Position numbers and translations under genes: made by a program. From CAWJAP01 sp963834365 (GTDB lineage Bacteria; Acidobacteriota; Vicinamibacteria; Vicinamibacterales; Vicinamibacteraceae), in NCBI GenBank assembly GCA_963834365.1, contig CAWIBS010000040.1, positions 124,001 through 188,000 of the forward strand: a stretch of 64,000 nucleotides of DNA, read 5' to 3'. The first letter of the stretch is position 1, and every line of letters starts with the position of its first letter. The notes below the pieces were generated by a model, which did no database searches, had not been told where the DNA came from, and was given only the letters and a program-made list of their open reading frames with translations. Positions 18,790-28,653 of the stretch are shown here, piece by piece.

Positions 18790-21201
18790 ATGATCGGAAC
18801 TACCGTCTCGCACTACCGCGTGTTCGAACGGCTTGGCGCAGGAGGGATGGGCGTGGTGTACCGCGCCGAAGACCTCCGGCTCGGCCGCCACGTGGCCCTG
18901 AAGTTCCTGCCGGACTCGGCCATTGCCGACCCCCTCGCCGTCGAGCGGTTCCAGCGCGAAGCCCGTACGGCGTCTGCGCTCAATCACCCCAACATCTGCA
19001 CGATTCACGACGTCGGCGAACACGAAGGCCACCGCTTTCTCGTGATGGAGCTCATCGACGGGACGACGCTCGACCGCGTGCTGACGGCTGGCGCATTGCC
19101 GATCGATCGGGTCGTGGACGTGTCCGGCCAGATCGCCGACGCGCTCGATGCGGCACACAGCGAGGGCATTCTGCATCGCGACGTCAAGCCCGGCAACGTG
19201 TTCGTCACGCGCCGCGGCCAGGTCAAGGTCGTGGACTTCGGCCTCGCGAAGATGATGCAGCCCGTCGGCGCGATGGTCGCGGCGTCAGTGACCGTGGCCC
19301 ACCCGCACCTGTCCACGTCGGCCGGGATCGCGGTCGGCACGGTGGCCTACATGTCACCGGAGCACGCGCGCGGCGAGTCCCTCGATCCCCGGAGCGATCT
19401 GTTCTCGCTCGGCATCGTGATGTACGAGATGTCCACGGGATCCCAGACCTTCAAGGGGCAGACGACCGCCGTGGTCTTCGATCAGATCCTGAATCGCGTG
19501 CCGCCGCCGCCGAGCATGATCAACCCGGCCGTGCCGCTGTCGCTCGAGCAGGTGATCGCGCGGTTGCTCGAGAAGGACCGGCAGCTGCGCTACCAGACCG
19601 CGCGCGATCTGCATGCGGACCTGCAGCGGCTCCGCCGCGATCTGGACTCGCGCCGCTTCGCGCAACACGGTCCGGTGTCGGTCGCCGACGCGTGGTCGCA
19701 CTCGGGGCAGACCCCGGCACCGACGACCGAAACCGACTTCGGCCACTTTCCGGCGTTGCCCGGCGAGGGGCCAGGATTCTCCACGCCCCGGCCGCGAACG
19801 CTGTCCGGTGATGCGCCGACGGCGTTTGCCCCACCGCCCGGTCCGGCGACTCCCGCAGGCATTCCGCCACCACCGGCCGCCGAGGCGAGGCCGGATGACG
19901 CGGCCTCACCGGAGTCGCGGACCACTTCGTCGAAGATCGTCGCCGCGGCGGCGACGGCCGGGGGCTCCACGTCCGCGGCGCCAGCGGCACCATCGCCGCC
20001 GTTCAGTGGACCGGTCATGAGCGGGCCGCCGCCGGCCGGCACGCCCGTGCCTGCGATTCCAGCCCGCCAGCCAGCCGTGGCTCCGGCGGCCAGGCCGCGC
20101 CGCCCGCTGTCGTGGCCGATGGTCGGCGGCATCGCCGCCGGTCTCGTCGCGGTCATCGCCGGCCTCGCCTTCTATTTCGCACGGGGGCGGGACGTGCCGA
20201 TTGGCGCCGCGGAAACCGTGACGCGGCCGAACGTTCCAGCCCCGTCACCGGCCCCGCCGCCACCAGCGACGCCGGCGCCCGCAACCGTACAGCCCGCCGC
20301 GGCGCCGTCAGCGGTGGAGTCCCCGGCGCCCGAGACGCCTCCACCGAACCCCGTCCCGACGCCCGCTCGAGTCGCAGCGAGAACCAGCGCGGCCTCTGCC
20401 AACGTCCGACCGACCGCGACGGCTCCAGTCCCCGCCGCACGCAGCGCCCGATCTTCGGCCGCGGCCCGCGATGCCGAAGCGGCACGCCTGCTCGAAGCCG
20501 GCCGCGCGCAGGTCGCGTCGGGTGCAGTAACCGAAGGCCTCGCAGCCCTGGCAGCGGTGGCGAACGACTTCAGCGGCACGCCGTCGGCCGTCGACGCGCT
20601 CGCGTTCATCGCCCAGACGCACGCCGATGCCGGCCGCTATGCCGAAGCAATCGGCGCGTGGACGGATCTCGGCCGTCGAGGCGCCGGGGATCGCGCCAGT
20701 GAAGGGCTCATCCGGGCGGCCGACGGCGCGGCCCGACAGAAGACACCCGCCACCGACGAGCTCGCGCGGCAGGCGCTCGGCGAACTGCTCACGCAGTACC
20801 CGTCGAGCGTGCGGGCGCTGCGCGCGCTGCAGATGAAGATGGCGCTCGAGGATCGGATGAAGCTGCGGTCGCAGGACCCCGAGTTCGAGGGCGCGACGCC
20901 GACGTCGCTGCTCACGCTGCGCGATGTCGCGATCAGGGGTGGCTCGACCGCCGTCGCCGAATTCGCCTTGTGGCGGCTCGGAGACGAGTACCGCGGGCGG
21001 CGGCTCAACGAGCAGGCGGTCGCCACCTACACCAGTCTCGCGAACCGCTTTCCCTCCACCCGCTACGACGCCTGGTTCGCCGCCGGCGAGCTGCTCGACA
21101 AGCTCCGCCGGCCCGAGGAGGCCCGCGCCGCCTTCGCCAAAGTTCCGGCCAGCTCGCCGAAGTACGAGCAGGCCCGGAAACGCGCCCAGCCTGGCAGCTG
21201 A
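18790..21201 (+). CDS. Transmembrane serine/threonine protein kinase with TPR-like C-terminal domain
   Basis: An 803-residue Hanks-type kinase. The P-loop GAGGMGVVY is at residues 16-24, the ATP-anchoring Lys at 38 (VALKFL), HRDVKPGN at 129-136, DFGLAK at 149-154 and VGTVAYMSPEHARGE near 185. A long Pro/Ala-rich juxtamembrane linker (about 290-435) leads to one membrane helix near 443-465 (VGGIAAGLVAVIAGLAFYF), a second Pro/Ala-rich linker and a helical TPR-type domain (about 555-803). Kinase inside and repeat domain outside is the expected topology. The catalytic residues are intact. Ligand and targets are not evident. Confidence 0.93.
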   Translation: MIGTTVSHYRVFERLGAGGMGVVYRAEDLRLGRHVALKFLPDSAIADPLAVERFQREARTASALNHPNICTIHDVGEHEGHRFLVMELIDGTTLDRVLTAGALPIDRVVDVSGQIADALDAAHSEGILHRDVKPGNVFVTRRGQVKVVDFGLAKMMQPVGAMVAASVTVAHPHLSTSAGIAVGTVAYMSPEHARGESLDPRSDLFSLGIVMYEMSTGSQTFKGQTTAVVFDQILNRVPPPPSMINPAVPLSLEQVIARLLEKDRQLRYQTARDLHADLQRLRRDLDSRRFAQHGPVSVADAWSHSGQTPAPTTETDFGHFPALPGEGPGFSTPRPRTLSGDAPTAFAPPPGPATPAGIPPPPAAEARPDDAASPESRTTSSKIVAAAATAGGSTSAAPAAPSPPFSGPVMSGPPPAGTPVPAIPARQPAVAPAARPRRPLSWPMVGGIAAGLVAVIAGLAFYFARGRDVPIGAAETVTRPNVPAPSPAPPPPATPAPATVQPAAAPSAVESPAPETPPPNPVPTPARVAARTSAASANVRPTATAPVPAARSARSSAAARDAEAARLLEAGRAQVASGAVTEGLAALAAVANDFSGTPSAVDALAFIAQTHADAGRYAEAIGAWTDLGRRGAGDRASEGLIRAADGAARQKTPATDELARQALGELLTQYPSSVRALRALQMKMALEDRMKLRSQDPEFEGATPTSLLTLRDVAIRGGSTAVAEFALWRLGDEYRGRRLNEQAVATYTSLANRFPSTRYDAWFAAGELLDKLRRPEEARAAFAKVPASSPKYEQARKRAQPGS

Positions 21202-21205
21202 CGCG

Positions 21206-22573
21206 TCATCCCGCGCGCGATCGCGCCTTCTTCGCCCGCACCATCAGCCGGATCGGCGTTCCCTCGAAGCCGAAGGACTCGCGCAGCCGGTTGACGAGGA
21301 ACCGTTCGTACGAGAAGTGAAACTTCGTCGCCACGTTGGTGAACAGCACGAAGGTGGGCGGTGCCACGCCGGTCTGCGCCGCATACAGCACGCGCACGTC
21401 GCGCTTTCCGGGGCTCACCGGCGCATGCACCATCGTCACCGCCTCGATGAAGCGATTGAGCTCGCCGGTCGGGACGCGACGCAGGCGCGCCTTGCTGACG
21501 CGGTCGATGACTTCGAGCAGACGCGGCGTCCGCTCGCCGGTCGCCGCCGAGATGTGGAGGATCGGCGCGTAGTCGAGGAACTTGAGCGTGCGGCGGACGC
21601 GCTCGTCGAAGACCTTCACCTGCGCGCCCGATCGATCCTCGACCAGGTCCCACTTGTTCACCGCGATGATGACGCCGCAGCCGGCGCGTTCAGCGTCTCC
21701 GGCAACGGTGGCATCCTGATCGGTCGGGCCCTCCATCGCGTCGACGAGCAGCACCGCCACATCCGCCCGCGCGATCGCGCGACGCGCCAGCATCACGCTC
21801 ACGGCCTCGACGGCCCCGCCCTTCGCCACGCGTCCGGCGCGGCGGATCCCCGCGGTATCGACGATCCGGAACTGCTGGCGATGCCAGCGCAGCACCGAGT
21901 CAATCGGATCGCGTGTCGTGCCCGGCAGCTCGCTGACGACGACCCGCTGCTCGCGCAACAGGCGATTGACGAGCGACGACTTGCCGACGTTCGGGCGGCC
22001 GATGATCGCCACCTTGGTCTCCGGCGTCTCCTCGGGCCTGGGCGATGGACGGCGATCGTGTCCGACCCGTTCGAGCAGCGCGTCGAGGAGATCGCCGACG
22101 CCCTGGCCGTGTTCGGCGGCAATTTCCACCAGCAGCTCGAACCCGAGCGAGTAGAACTCGACCAGCCGCGCCTGCGCGCGCTTGTCGTCCGTCTTGTTGA
22201 CCGCGACGACCACGGGCTTGCCGGACTGACGAATCGCCGCCGCGATTTCCTCGTCGCCCGGCACCAACCCATCTCGTCCATCGACCACGAACAGCAGCGC
22301 ATCGGCCGAGGCAATCGCGCGCCGCCCATGCTCGACGACCATGGTGTGCAGGGGATCCCGACTCGCGCCGAACATGCCGCCCGTGTCCACCAGGTCGAAC
22401 GCGGCCCCCTGCCACTCGGCCTGGCCCGTCAGGACGTCGCGCGTCGTCCCCGGCATTGGCGCGACAATGGCGCGCCGGGCACCGGTGATCCGATTGAACA
22501 GCGTGGATTTGCCGACATTTGGCCGGCCAACGAGGACGATGGTGGGCCGGACGGATGGCTTGTGAGCGCCCAT
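21206..22573 (-). CDS. der: Ribosome biogenesis GTPase Der (EngA)
   Basis: About 455 residues with two tandem GTPase domains and a C-terminal KH-like domain. The first P-loop is GRPNVGKSTLFNR, the first G3 region contains DTGGM and the first G4 is NKTDD; the second P-loop is GRPNVGKSSLVNRLL with DTAGI and NKWDL. The C-terminal domain contains VLFTNVATKFHFSYERFLVN. Der acts in 50S subunit maturation. ATG 22573 (MGAHKPSVRPTIVLVG) is preferred; an ATG 21 codons further upstream would overlap the promoter of the HU gene. It is convergent with the kinase gene, with 4 nt between. Confidence 0.95.
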   Translation of the reverse strand: MGAHKPSVRPTIVLVGRPNVGKSTLFNRITGARRAIVAPMPGTTRDVLTGQAEWQGAAFDLVDTGGMFGASRDPLHTMVVEHGRRAIASADALLFVVDGRDGLVPGDEEIAAAIRQSGKPVVVAVNKTDDKRAQARLVEFYSLGFELLVEIAAEHGQGVGDLLDALLERVGHDRRPSPRPEETPETKVAIIGRPNVGKSSLVNRLLREQRVVVSELPGTTRDPIDSVLRWHRQQFRIVDTAGIRRAGRVAKGGAVEAVSVMLARRAIARADVAVLLVDAMEGPTDQDATVAGDAERAGCGVIIAVNKWDLVEDRSGAQVKVFDERVRRTLKFLDYAPILHISAATGERTPRLLEVIDRVSKARLRRVPTGELNRFIEAVTMVHAPVSPGKRDVRVLYAAQTGVAPPTFVLFTNVATKFHFSYERFLVNRLRESFGFEGTPIRLMVRAKKARSRAG

Positions 22574-22615
22574 GAACGAGGCTGAAGACCCCTCCTGCCG
22601 GCAGTCCCCGCGGGA

Positions 22616-22644
22616 TTGACAGCGTAAGTTCCACATTCTATGAT
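22616..22644 (+). promoter_or_regulatory. Strong sigma-70 promoter of the HU/IHF gene
   Basis: TTGACA at 22616-22621, an exact 17-nt spacer, and TATGAT at 22639-22644 give the best consensus match seen in the window. The HU start is 30 nt downstream. Strong constitutive expression is expected for an abundant nucleoid protein. Confidence 0.8.
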
Positions 22645-22674
22645 AGTTACCAGTTTTTCCGGGAGCTTTGAGGG

Positions 22675-22947
22675 ATGATCAAGGTGGACATCGTGAACGA
22701 GGTGTCCAGAACCGCCCAGATCACCAAGGTCAAGGCCGAGCTGGCGGTGGATGCCGTGTTCGACGCGATGCGCATGTCGATGCAGCGCGGCGAACGTATT
22801 GAGCTGCGCGGTTTTGGCGTCTTCCAGGTGAAGCCGCGCAAGCGCGGCATCGGCCGGAATCCGCGCACCGGCAAGGAAGTGCGGATTCCGCCTGGCCGTA
22901 CGATCCGGTTCAAGCCCGGCAAGGACCTGCAGAACATCGGCGGGTAG
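22675..22947 (+). CDS. HU/IHF family nucleoid DNA-binding protein
   Basis: A 90-residue protein spanning the full HU/IHF fold. The dimerisation helices are at residues 1-40 (VDIVNEVSRTAQITKVKAEL), and the DNA-binding arm carries the signature GFGVFQVKPRKRGIGRNPRTG from about residue 46, with the intercalating Pro region (IPPGRTIRFKPGKDL) after it. Length and motifs fit HU or an IHF-like subunit; the two cannot be separated from sequence alone. It has its own strong promoter. Confidence 0.93.
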   Translation: MIKVDIVNEVSRTAQITKVKAELAVDAVFDAMRMSMQRGERIELRGFGVFQVKPRKRGIGRNPRTGKEVRIPPGRTIRFKPGKDLQNIGG

Positions 22948-22997
22948 GCGGTGGTCCGATCTCCTGGTCGCCCAGACCTCCGTGAAGTGACCCGCCG

Positions 22998-23993
22998 GTG
23001 AACGATCCCCAGTCTCCTCAGTCTCTACCGCCGTTCAGCCCTTCGCGAATCGATCCCGTTTCCCGGGGAGCTCCGCGGCCTGCTGCAGGGGCCCGGCGCC
23101 GCGGGCTGCACCTTCTGCTCTTCCTGCTGACCCTGGCGTCCACCACAGTGGTGGGCGCTCAACACCATCGTGATTTCCTCGCGGATTTCGGCAGGCGAGT
23201 CGTTCCGGACGTGTCGCTCGCGACAGACGTCCTGCTGGGCCTGAGCTTCAGCGTGCCCTTTCTCGGCTTCCTGACCTGCCACGAGTTCGGCCACTACTTC
23301 GCCGGCCGCTGGCACGGCCTGCGCCCCTCGTTGCCGTACTTCCTGCCGGTGCCGTTCCTGCCGCTGACCGGAACCGTCGGCGCGGTCATCTTCTTTCGCG
23401 GGCATTTTCCGAATCGGCGAGTGCTCTTCGACTTCGCGGCCGCAGGTCCCATCGCTGGTTTCGTGGTCGCCGTCGTGTCGCTCACCCTCGGGCTCGCGTG
23501 GTCACCGGTCGTGCGGCTGCCCGACAAGCTGGTCGGGCAATGGTTCTCTCTCGGTGAACCGCTGCTGTTTCAGTGGCTCGCATGGTGGCTGGCCGGCCCC
23601 GTCTCCACGGGCTACTCGATCAACCTGCATCCGACCGCGCTGGCTGGATGGCTTGGCCTGCTGTTCACGGTGATGAATCTCATCCCCGCCGGGCAGCTCG
23701 ACGGCGGCCACATGGCGTACGCGCTGCTCGGCCGGAACGCCCGTTGGGTCACCATCGGGTCCATCACCGCCTTGCTGCTGCTGGTCGTGGTCGCCGGCGC
23801 CTATTCGTGGATTGCCTGGATCGTGCTGCTCGTCGCCCTGCTTCGGCTCTTCGGCTGGCAGCATCCGCCAGCCGTCGATGACGACATGCCGCTCGATCGC
23901 CCCCGCCGCGTCCTGCTCGCCGTCGTCGTCGTCATCTTCATCGTCTCGTTCATGCCGGCGCCGATCTCGCCCATCGAGTTCATCGACGGGTAG
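22998..23993 (+). CDS. M50 family membrane metalloprotease (site-2 protease type)
   Basis: A 331-residue multi-pass protein with the zinc-binding HEFGH at about residues 95-99 inside a membrane helix and the second conserved element NLIPAGQLDGGH at about 227-238, whose Asp is the third zinc ligand. At least six hydrophobic segments are visible, and an N-terminal Pro-rich cytosolic stretch of about 30 residues precedes the first. This layout is that of short S2P-type proteases without a PDZ domain. GTG 22998 is the likely start. Substrate unknown; regulated intramembrane proteolysis is the family role. Confidence 0.88.
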   Translation: MNDPQSPQSLPPFSPSRIDPVSRGAPRPAAGARRRGLHLLLFLLTLASTTVVGAQHHRDFLADFGRRVVPDVSLATDVLLGLSFSVPFLGFLTCHEFGHYFAGRWHGLRPSLPYFLPVPFLPLTGTVGAVIFFRGHFPNRRVLFDFAAAGPIAGFVVAVVSLTLGLAWSPVVRLPDKLVGQWFSLGEPLLFQWLAWWLAGPVSTGYSINLHPTALAGWLGLLFTVMNLIPAGQLDGGHMAYALLGRNARWVTIGSITALLLLVVVAGAYSWIAWIVLLVALLRLFGWQHPPAVDDDMPLDRPRRVLLAVVVVIFIVSFMPAPISPIEFIDG

Positions 23994-24046
23994 TTGCGGC
24001 AACACTGGGCCGGCGCCACATTGTCACTACAAGTGAGCCGTTGCCT

Positions 24047-26291
24047 TCACAGCATCGACAGCGGATCCACGTCCACCATCGTGCGGCGGGCGACGTCGGG
24101 ATGCGCCTGGAGAGCATGCGCGATGGCCTGGCGCATGGCGGCGCGATGGGAGCCCTTGAGGAACAGCTGCACTCGATACTCACCGCGCAGGCGCGGCAGT
24201 GGAGCCGCTGCCGGTCCGAGGACGTCGAACCGGCCCTGACCCGCGCGAATCGTGCGCGCAAGGCGCGCCGCGTCGGCGGCAGCAGCCGACGCCGTCGAGC
24301 CTCTCACGATCACGTTCACCAGCGAGCGCCACGGTGGGTAGTGCATCATGCGCCGGAACGTCAACTCGGCGTCGAAGAACTGCGGGTAGTCCTGGCGCGC
24401 CGCGTGGCCGATGCTGTAGTGGTCTGGATAGAGGGTCTGGATGATCGCCTCGCCGCGCCGCGTGCCGCGTCCCGCACGGCCGACGACCTGCGTCAGCAGC
24501 TGAAAGGTCCGCTCGGCCGCGCGAAAGTCAGCGACGCCAAGCCCGACGTCGGCGGAGACGACGCCGACCAGCGTGACTTCGGGAAAATCGTGGCCCTTGG
24601 CGATCATCTGTGTGCCGACCAGCACATCCAGCTCACGCCGCGCGAACTGGCGCAGCACACGCGTGATCGCGCCGCGGCGGCGCACCGTGTCCCGATCGAC
24701 GCGCGCCACACGCGCCTCAGGCAGCAGCGCCCTGATGTCGGCGTCGATGCGCTCGGTACCGACGCCGCGATAGTCGAGAAACTCGCCCGCACACGACGGG
24801 ACACCGATCGGGCACGCGACGCCCGTAGTCGCAATAGTGACAGCGGGCCACCGATGCCGACCGGTGTACCGTCAGCGTGATGCTGCAGTTGGGACACTCG
24901 AGCGTCGCGGCGCACTGCCGGCAGAACAATGCGACGGCGTAGCCGCGCCGGTTGAGGAGCACTACGCTCTGCTCACCCGCCTCGAGGCGCGCGCTCAGCG
25001 CCCGACGGAGGACTGCGCTCAGCACGACGTCGGGCCCCTCCTCGGCGAACACGTCGCGCATGTTCACGAGGACGACCGACGCCAGCGGCCGATCGAGGAC
25101 GCGGCGCTCGAGGGTCACGAGCGCGTAACGGCCGGTCCGTGCATGCTGATGGCTCTCCATCGACGGCGTGGCCGAGCCGAGCACGACCAGCGCGGCGGCG
25201 GCGCGGCCGCGGACGATGGCCACGTCGCGTCCGTGATAGCGGGGGCTCTCGTCCTGCTTGTAGGACGTGTCGTGCTCCTCGTCCACGACGATCAGGCCGA
25301 CATTCGCCAGCGGCGCGAAGACGGCCGAGCGCGTGCCGACCACGACATCGACCTCTCCGCGCCTGATGCGCTGCCACTGGTCGTGGCGCTCGCCGGCTGA
25401 GAGGCCGCTGTGCTGCACGGCCACCCGCGCACCGAATGCGCGCGTGACCAGGCGGGCCATCGCCGATGTCAGCGCAATCTCGGGCACCAGCAGGAGCACG
25501 GCCTTCCCGCGCGCGAGCACCGCATCGGCGAGCCGCAGGTAGACCTGCGTCTTGCCGCTCCCGGTGACGCCATGGAGGAGGGATACAGCGAACCCGCCGC
25601 GCCTGGCGAGCGCCTGCAGCCTGTCGAGCGCCTCGGCCTGTTCGCGCGTGAGCGGGATTGCCAGTGGCGACGGTTCGTCATCGACCGTTTCCCGGGCGGC
25701 ATCCGCCAGAAACGGATCCCGCTCGACGCGTTGGTGTTGCACCGTGGCCAGACCCCGCGCGACGAGGCGGCTCAGCACGCCCGGCGCCGCGGCGCTGGCC
25801 AGGTCGGCGACCGGCACCGGATCGGTCCGGGTCGCGAGGTACTCCAGCAATCGACGCTGTGAGTCCGTGAGGCGCGCGCCACCGCCAAGGGACGCACGGC
25901 CCGCATCCGTCAGGGAGGCCAGGCGTCGCTGTTTGAAGCCGTCAGCCCGGGTCCGCGCCGTGGGAGGCAGCGTCAGCGCGATCGCCTCGCCTGGCCCGGA
26001 CATGTAGTAATCGGCGACCCAGAGAGCCAGCGAGAGCGTGTTCGCGGGCACGAGCGGCGCCTCGTCGAGCGTCCGCACGATCGGCTTGAGTCCCGACGGC
26101 AGATCCGGCGTGACGCCGACGTCGTACACCTCCACCACGCATCCCGTCATCGTCCGCCGGCCGACCGGGACGACGACGCGCATGCCTGGCGCGAGCGGCA
26201 GATGGGCCGGGGCTGTGTAGGTGAGCAGGCCGATCCGTGGAACCGGGACGGCAACCGTCAACGCGCGGAAGGCAAGCGGGAAGAGATCCAC
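24047..26291 (-). CDS. priA: Primosomal replication restart helicase PriA, frameshifted
   Basis: About 747 residues after joining two frames. The N-terminal part has the 3'-DNA-binding domain, the Walker A HGVTGSGKT, the DEEHD box with YKQDESPRYHGRD, and zinc-binding pairs CRQC, CPNC and CHYC. One extra base near 24795 breaks the frame inside the last zinc pair; removing it gives CPVCAGEFLDYRGVGTERI and continues into helicase motifs VLVGTQMIAKGHDFP and QLLTQVVGRAGRG and the C-terminal domain. PriA restarts stalled replication forks. It is the last gene of the long reverse run, 85 nt after the uracil-DNA glycosylase gene. Confidence 0.93.
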
Positions 26292-26376
26292 CGATCCGAC
26301 AGGCTACAGGCACCACGCATCACACGACAGCACGATCTTCCCGCCAGAGGGACTGCCCACGGGTTTTTCGTCAGCC

Positions 26377-27151
26377 TCAGGCCTGCTGCGCCGGCGCCAG
26401 CAACGACATCACGACCTTCATGTCAGCCCACACGTCGCGCTTGCTGCCTGGATTCCGGAGCAGGTACGCGGGGTGAAAGGTGGGCACCAGATCCACTCCA
26501 CGGCACTTCCAGACGCGGCCCCGCAGCCGCGAGATGGGATCCTTCGTCTCGAGCAGCGCCTGCGCCGCAAACGTGCCGAGCGCCACGATCACCGACGGAC
26601 GGATGCTATCGATCTGCCGGAACAGGAACGGCTGACACGTCGCCACTTCGTCCGGCTCCGGATTGCGGTTTCCGGGGGGACGGCACTTGATCACGTTGGC
26701 GATGTAGACGTCGGCGCGGGTCCGGCCCATCGCCTCGATGATCTTCGTGAGCAACTGCCCCGCGCGGCCGACAAACGGCTCGCCCTGCTGGTCCTCGTCC
26801 GCGCCTGGCGCTTCGCCGACGAACATGAGGTCGGCGTGCGGGTTCCCGACGCCGAACACAACCTGCCTGCGTCCCAGCGAATGGAGCTTGCACCGCGTGC
26901 AGTCACCGATGTCGGCGCGGATCTCCTGAAGCGCGAACGCGCGCGTTCGATCACCGGAACCGGGATCGGCGAGCAGCCGCTGACAGTTCCGGCGGCACGT
27001 CGGGCCGCGGCGCTGGAGGCTCTGCTGCCGCCGCGGCAGTACGCCGCACCGACCAGGCCGGATCGCGGCTGTAGCCGTCGATGCCCAGCTCGCGATAGAA
27101 CTCGAGATGCGCCAGAAGCGCCTGTCGGGCGTCCGGGAGCTCAGAACTCAC
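26377..27151 (-). CDS. Family 4-type uracil-DNA glycosylase (Fe-S), frameshifted
   Basis: About 257 residues once repaired. The catalytic part has the family 4 signature GEAPGADEDQQGEPFVGRAG, the Fe-S Cys residues in DCTRCKLH, KCRPPGNRNP and ATCQPF, and the HPAYLLRNP motif near the C-terminus. The N-terminal piece (from ATG 27151, LPDARQALLAHLEFYRELGI) is in another frame; a one-base shift between about 26940 and 26985 joins them. The long N-terminal segment with a Pro/Ala-rich linker is seen in many family members. It excises uracil from deaminated DNA. Start is 3 nt after the coaBC stop. Confidence 0.88.
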
Positions 27152-27154
27152 GGC

Positions 27155-28435
27155 TCAATCCTCAGCGGACCGCGCGGGCGTGGCCGCGGGCGACAGGAGC
27201 ACTTCAACCCGATCGAGGATGGTCCCGGCCAGCTCGCGCTTCGAGCAGAGCGGCACGTCGATCGTTTCGTCGCGGCCGACGATCGTCGCCGCATTGGTCT
27301 CGACCTCGAATCCTGCGTCCGGCCGCGACACGTCGTTGGCAACGACGAGATCGACGCGCTTGGACGCGAGCTTCGCACGGGCCTTCGACACCACGTCTGA
27401 CGTTTCGGCGGCAAACCCGACGAGCACCGGACGCGACGCACCGTCTCGCGCCCGGCCGAGGTCCGCGAGAATGTCCCGCGTCCGCTCGAGCGCCAGCGTG
27501 ATTGGCCCCTCCTGCTTGGCGACCTTGCCGGGCTGCGCGCCGCCCGCCGGCGTGTAGTCGGCGACGGCGGCGGCCATGATGACGACGTCCTGGTCCCTGG
27601 CGCGCGCCATCACGGCGGCGTGCATCTCGGCCGCGGTCCGCACGCGGGCCACGTCCACGCCCGACAGCACCTCCAGGCCCGACGGCCCCAGCACCAACTG
27701 CACGACGGCGCCGCGCCGCCTGGCCTCCTCGACCAGCGCCAGGCCCATCCGGCCGCTGGATCGGTTGCCCAGATAGCGCACGGGATCGATGTCCTCGTAG
27801 GTCGGCCCGGCGGCGATGAGAACGCGCCGGCCCTCGAGCGTCGAGGCACTCCGGCGCTGAAGCGCCGGATCTCCACTGGTCGGCAGCGCCGGAACGCCTC
27901 CCGGCACGACCAGGCGCTCGACGACCGCAGCGATGTCCTCGGGCTCGGCCAGCCGGCCCTTGCCAATCCAGCCGCAGGCGAGGTATCCCGCACCGGGTTC
28001 GACGATGTGCACGCCCCGCGCCTTGAGGAGGGCGAGGTTCGCGTCCACGGCGGGGTGCTCGAGCATCTGGGTGTTCATCGCCGGCGCGAGCACCACCGGC
28101 GCCCGCGTCGCGAGATAGAACGAGGTCAGGAAGTCGTCGGCGAGCCCGTGCGCGAACTTGGCAATCAGGTTCGCCGTCGCCGGCGCCACGACGAGCAGGG
28201 CGGCTTCGGTCGTCAGCGCAATGTGCTCGATCTCGGCGTTGAGCCCCGGCTCCCACTGATCGGTGATGACGCGCCGCCGCGTGATCGCCTCGAAGGTCAG
28301 CGGTCCCACGAACTGCTGCGCGCCGCGGGTCATGATGGCGACCACCTCGTGGCCGCGCTTCTGCAGCTGCCGCGCGAGCTCGACGGCCTTGTAGGCGCCG
28401 ACGCCGCCGCTGACGCCGAGGGCAATCACTGGCAT
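27155..28435 (-). CDS. coaBC: Bifunctional phosphopantothenoylcysteine decarboxylase/phosphopantothenate-cysteine ligase
   Basis: About 426 residues. The N-terminal CoaC flavoprotein domain shows GVSGGVGAYKAVELARQLQK, the ASANxx-type region as PATANLIAKFAHGLADDF and the substrate-flap motif PAMNTQMLEHPAV; the cysteine of the active site is in YLACGWIGKGRL. The CoaB ligase domain begins near residue 190 with GRRVLIAAGPTYEDIDPVRY and contains NRSSGRMG. It makes 4'-phosphopantetheine from phosphopantothenate for CoA. ATG 28435 is chosen by homology of the N-terminus. It lies 19 nt after rpoZ, the common gmk-rpoZ-coaBC order. Confidence 0.96.
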   Translation of the reverse strand: MPVIALGVSGGVGAYKAVELARQLQKRGHEVVAIMTRGAQQFVGPLTFEAITRRRVITDQWEPGLNAEIEHIALTTEAALLVVAPATANLIAKFAHGLADDFLTSFYLATRAPVVLAPAMNTQMLEHPAVDANLALLKARGVHIVEPGAGYLACGWIGKGRLAEPEDIAAVVERLVVPGGVPALPTSGDPALQRRSASTLEGRRVLIAAGPTYEDIDPVRYLGNRSSGRMGLALVEEARRRGAVVQLVLGPSGLEVLSGVDVARVRTAAEMHAAVMARARDQDVVIMAAAVADYTPAGGAQPGKVAKQEGPITLALERTRDILADLGRARDGASRPVLVGFAAETSDVVSKARAKLASKRVDLVVANDVSRPDAGFEVETNAATIVGRDETIDVPLCSKRELAGTILDRVEVLLSPAATPARSAED

Positions 28436-28454
28436 GGTGCGCGACTCCAGCGGG

Positions 28455-28646
28455 CTACGCCTCGCCGGACGCGGCCTCCTCGCCGTCGATCCAGAGCGCC
28501 CCGTGCTCCACTTCGCGCTGGGCGATCCGCGCCGGCTTGAGCGAATCGGAATCGACGCGCGGCCGGCAGCCGGCCTGCAACTGCCGCGCCCGGGCGCTCG
28601 CCATGGCAACGAACTCGAACCGTGATGTCGGGGGCTGTGTGCTCAT
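28455..28646 (-). CDS. rpoZ: RNA polymerase omega subunit
   Basis: A short 63-residue protein whose N-terminal half fits RpoZ (RFEFVAMASARARQLQAGCR, the conserved helix in which RARQL is characteristic), followed by ALWIDGEEA-type acidic tail. Similarity in so short a protein is modest, but the position 7 nt after gmk and 19 nt before coaBC is the classical rpoZ location. The subunit promotes assembly of RNA polymerase. Confidence 0.85.
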   Translation of the reverse strand: MSTQPPTSRFEFVAMASARARQLQAGCRPRVDSDSLKPARIAQREVEHGALWIDGEEAASGEA

Positions 28647-28653
28647 GTGTCGG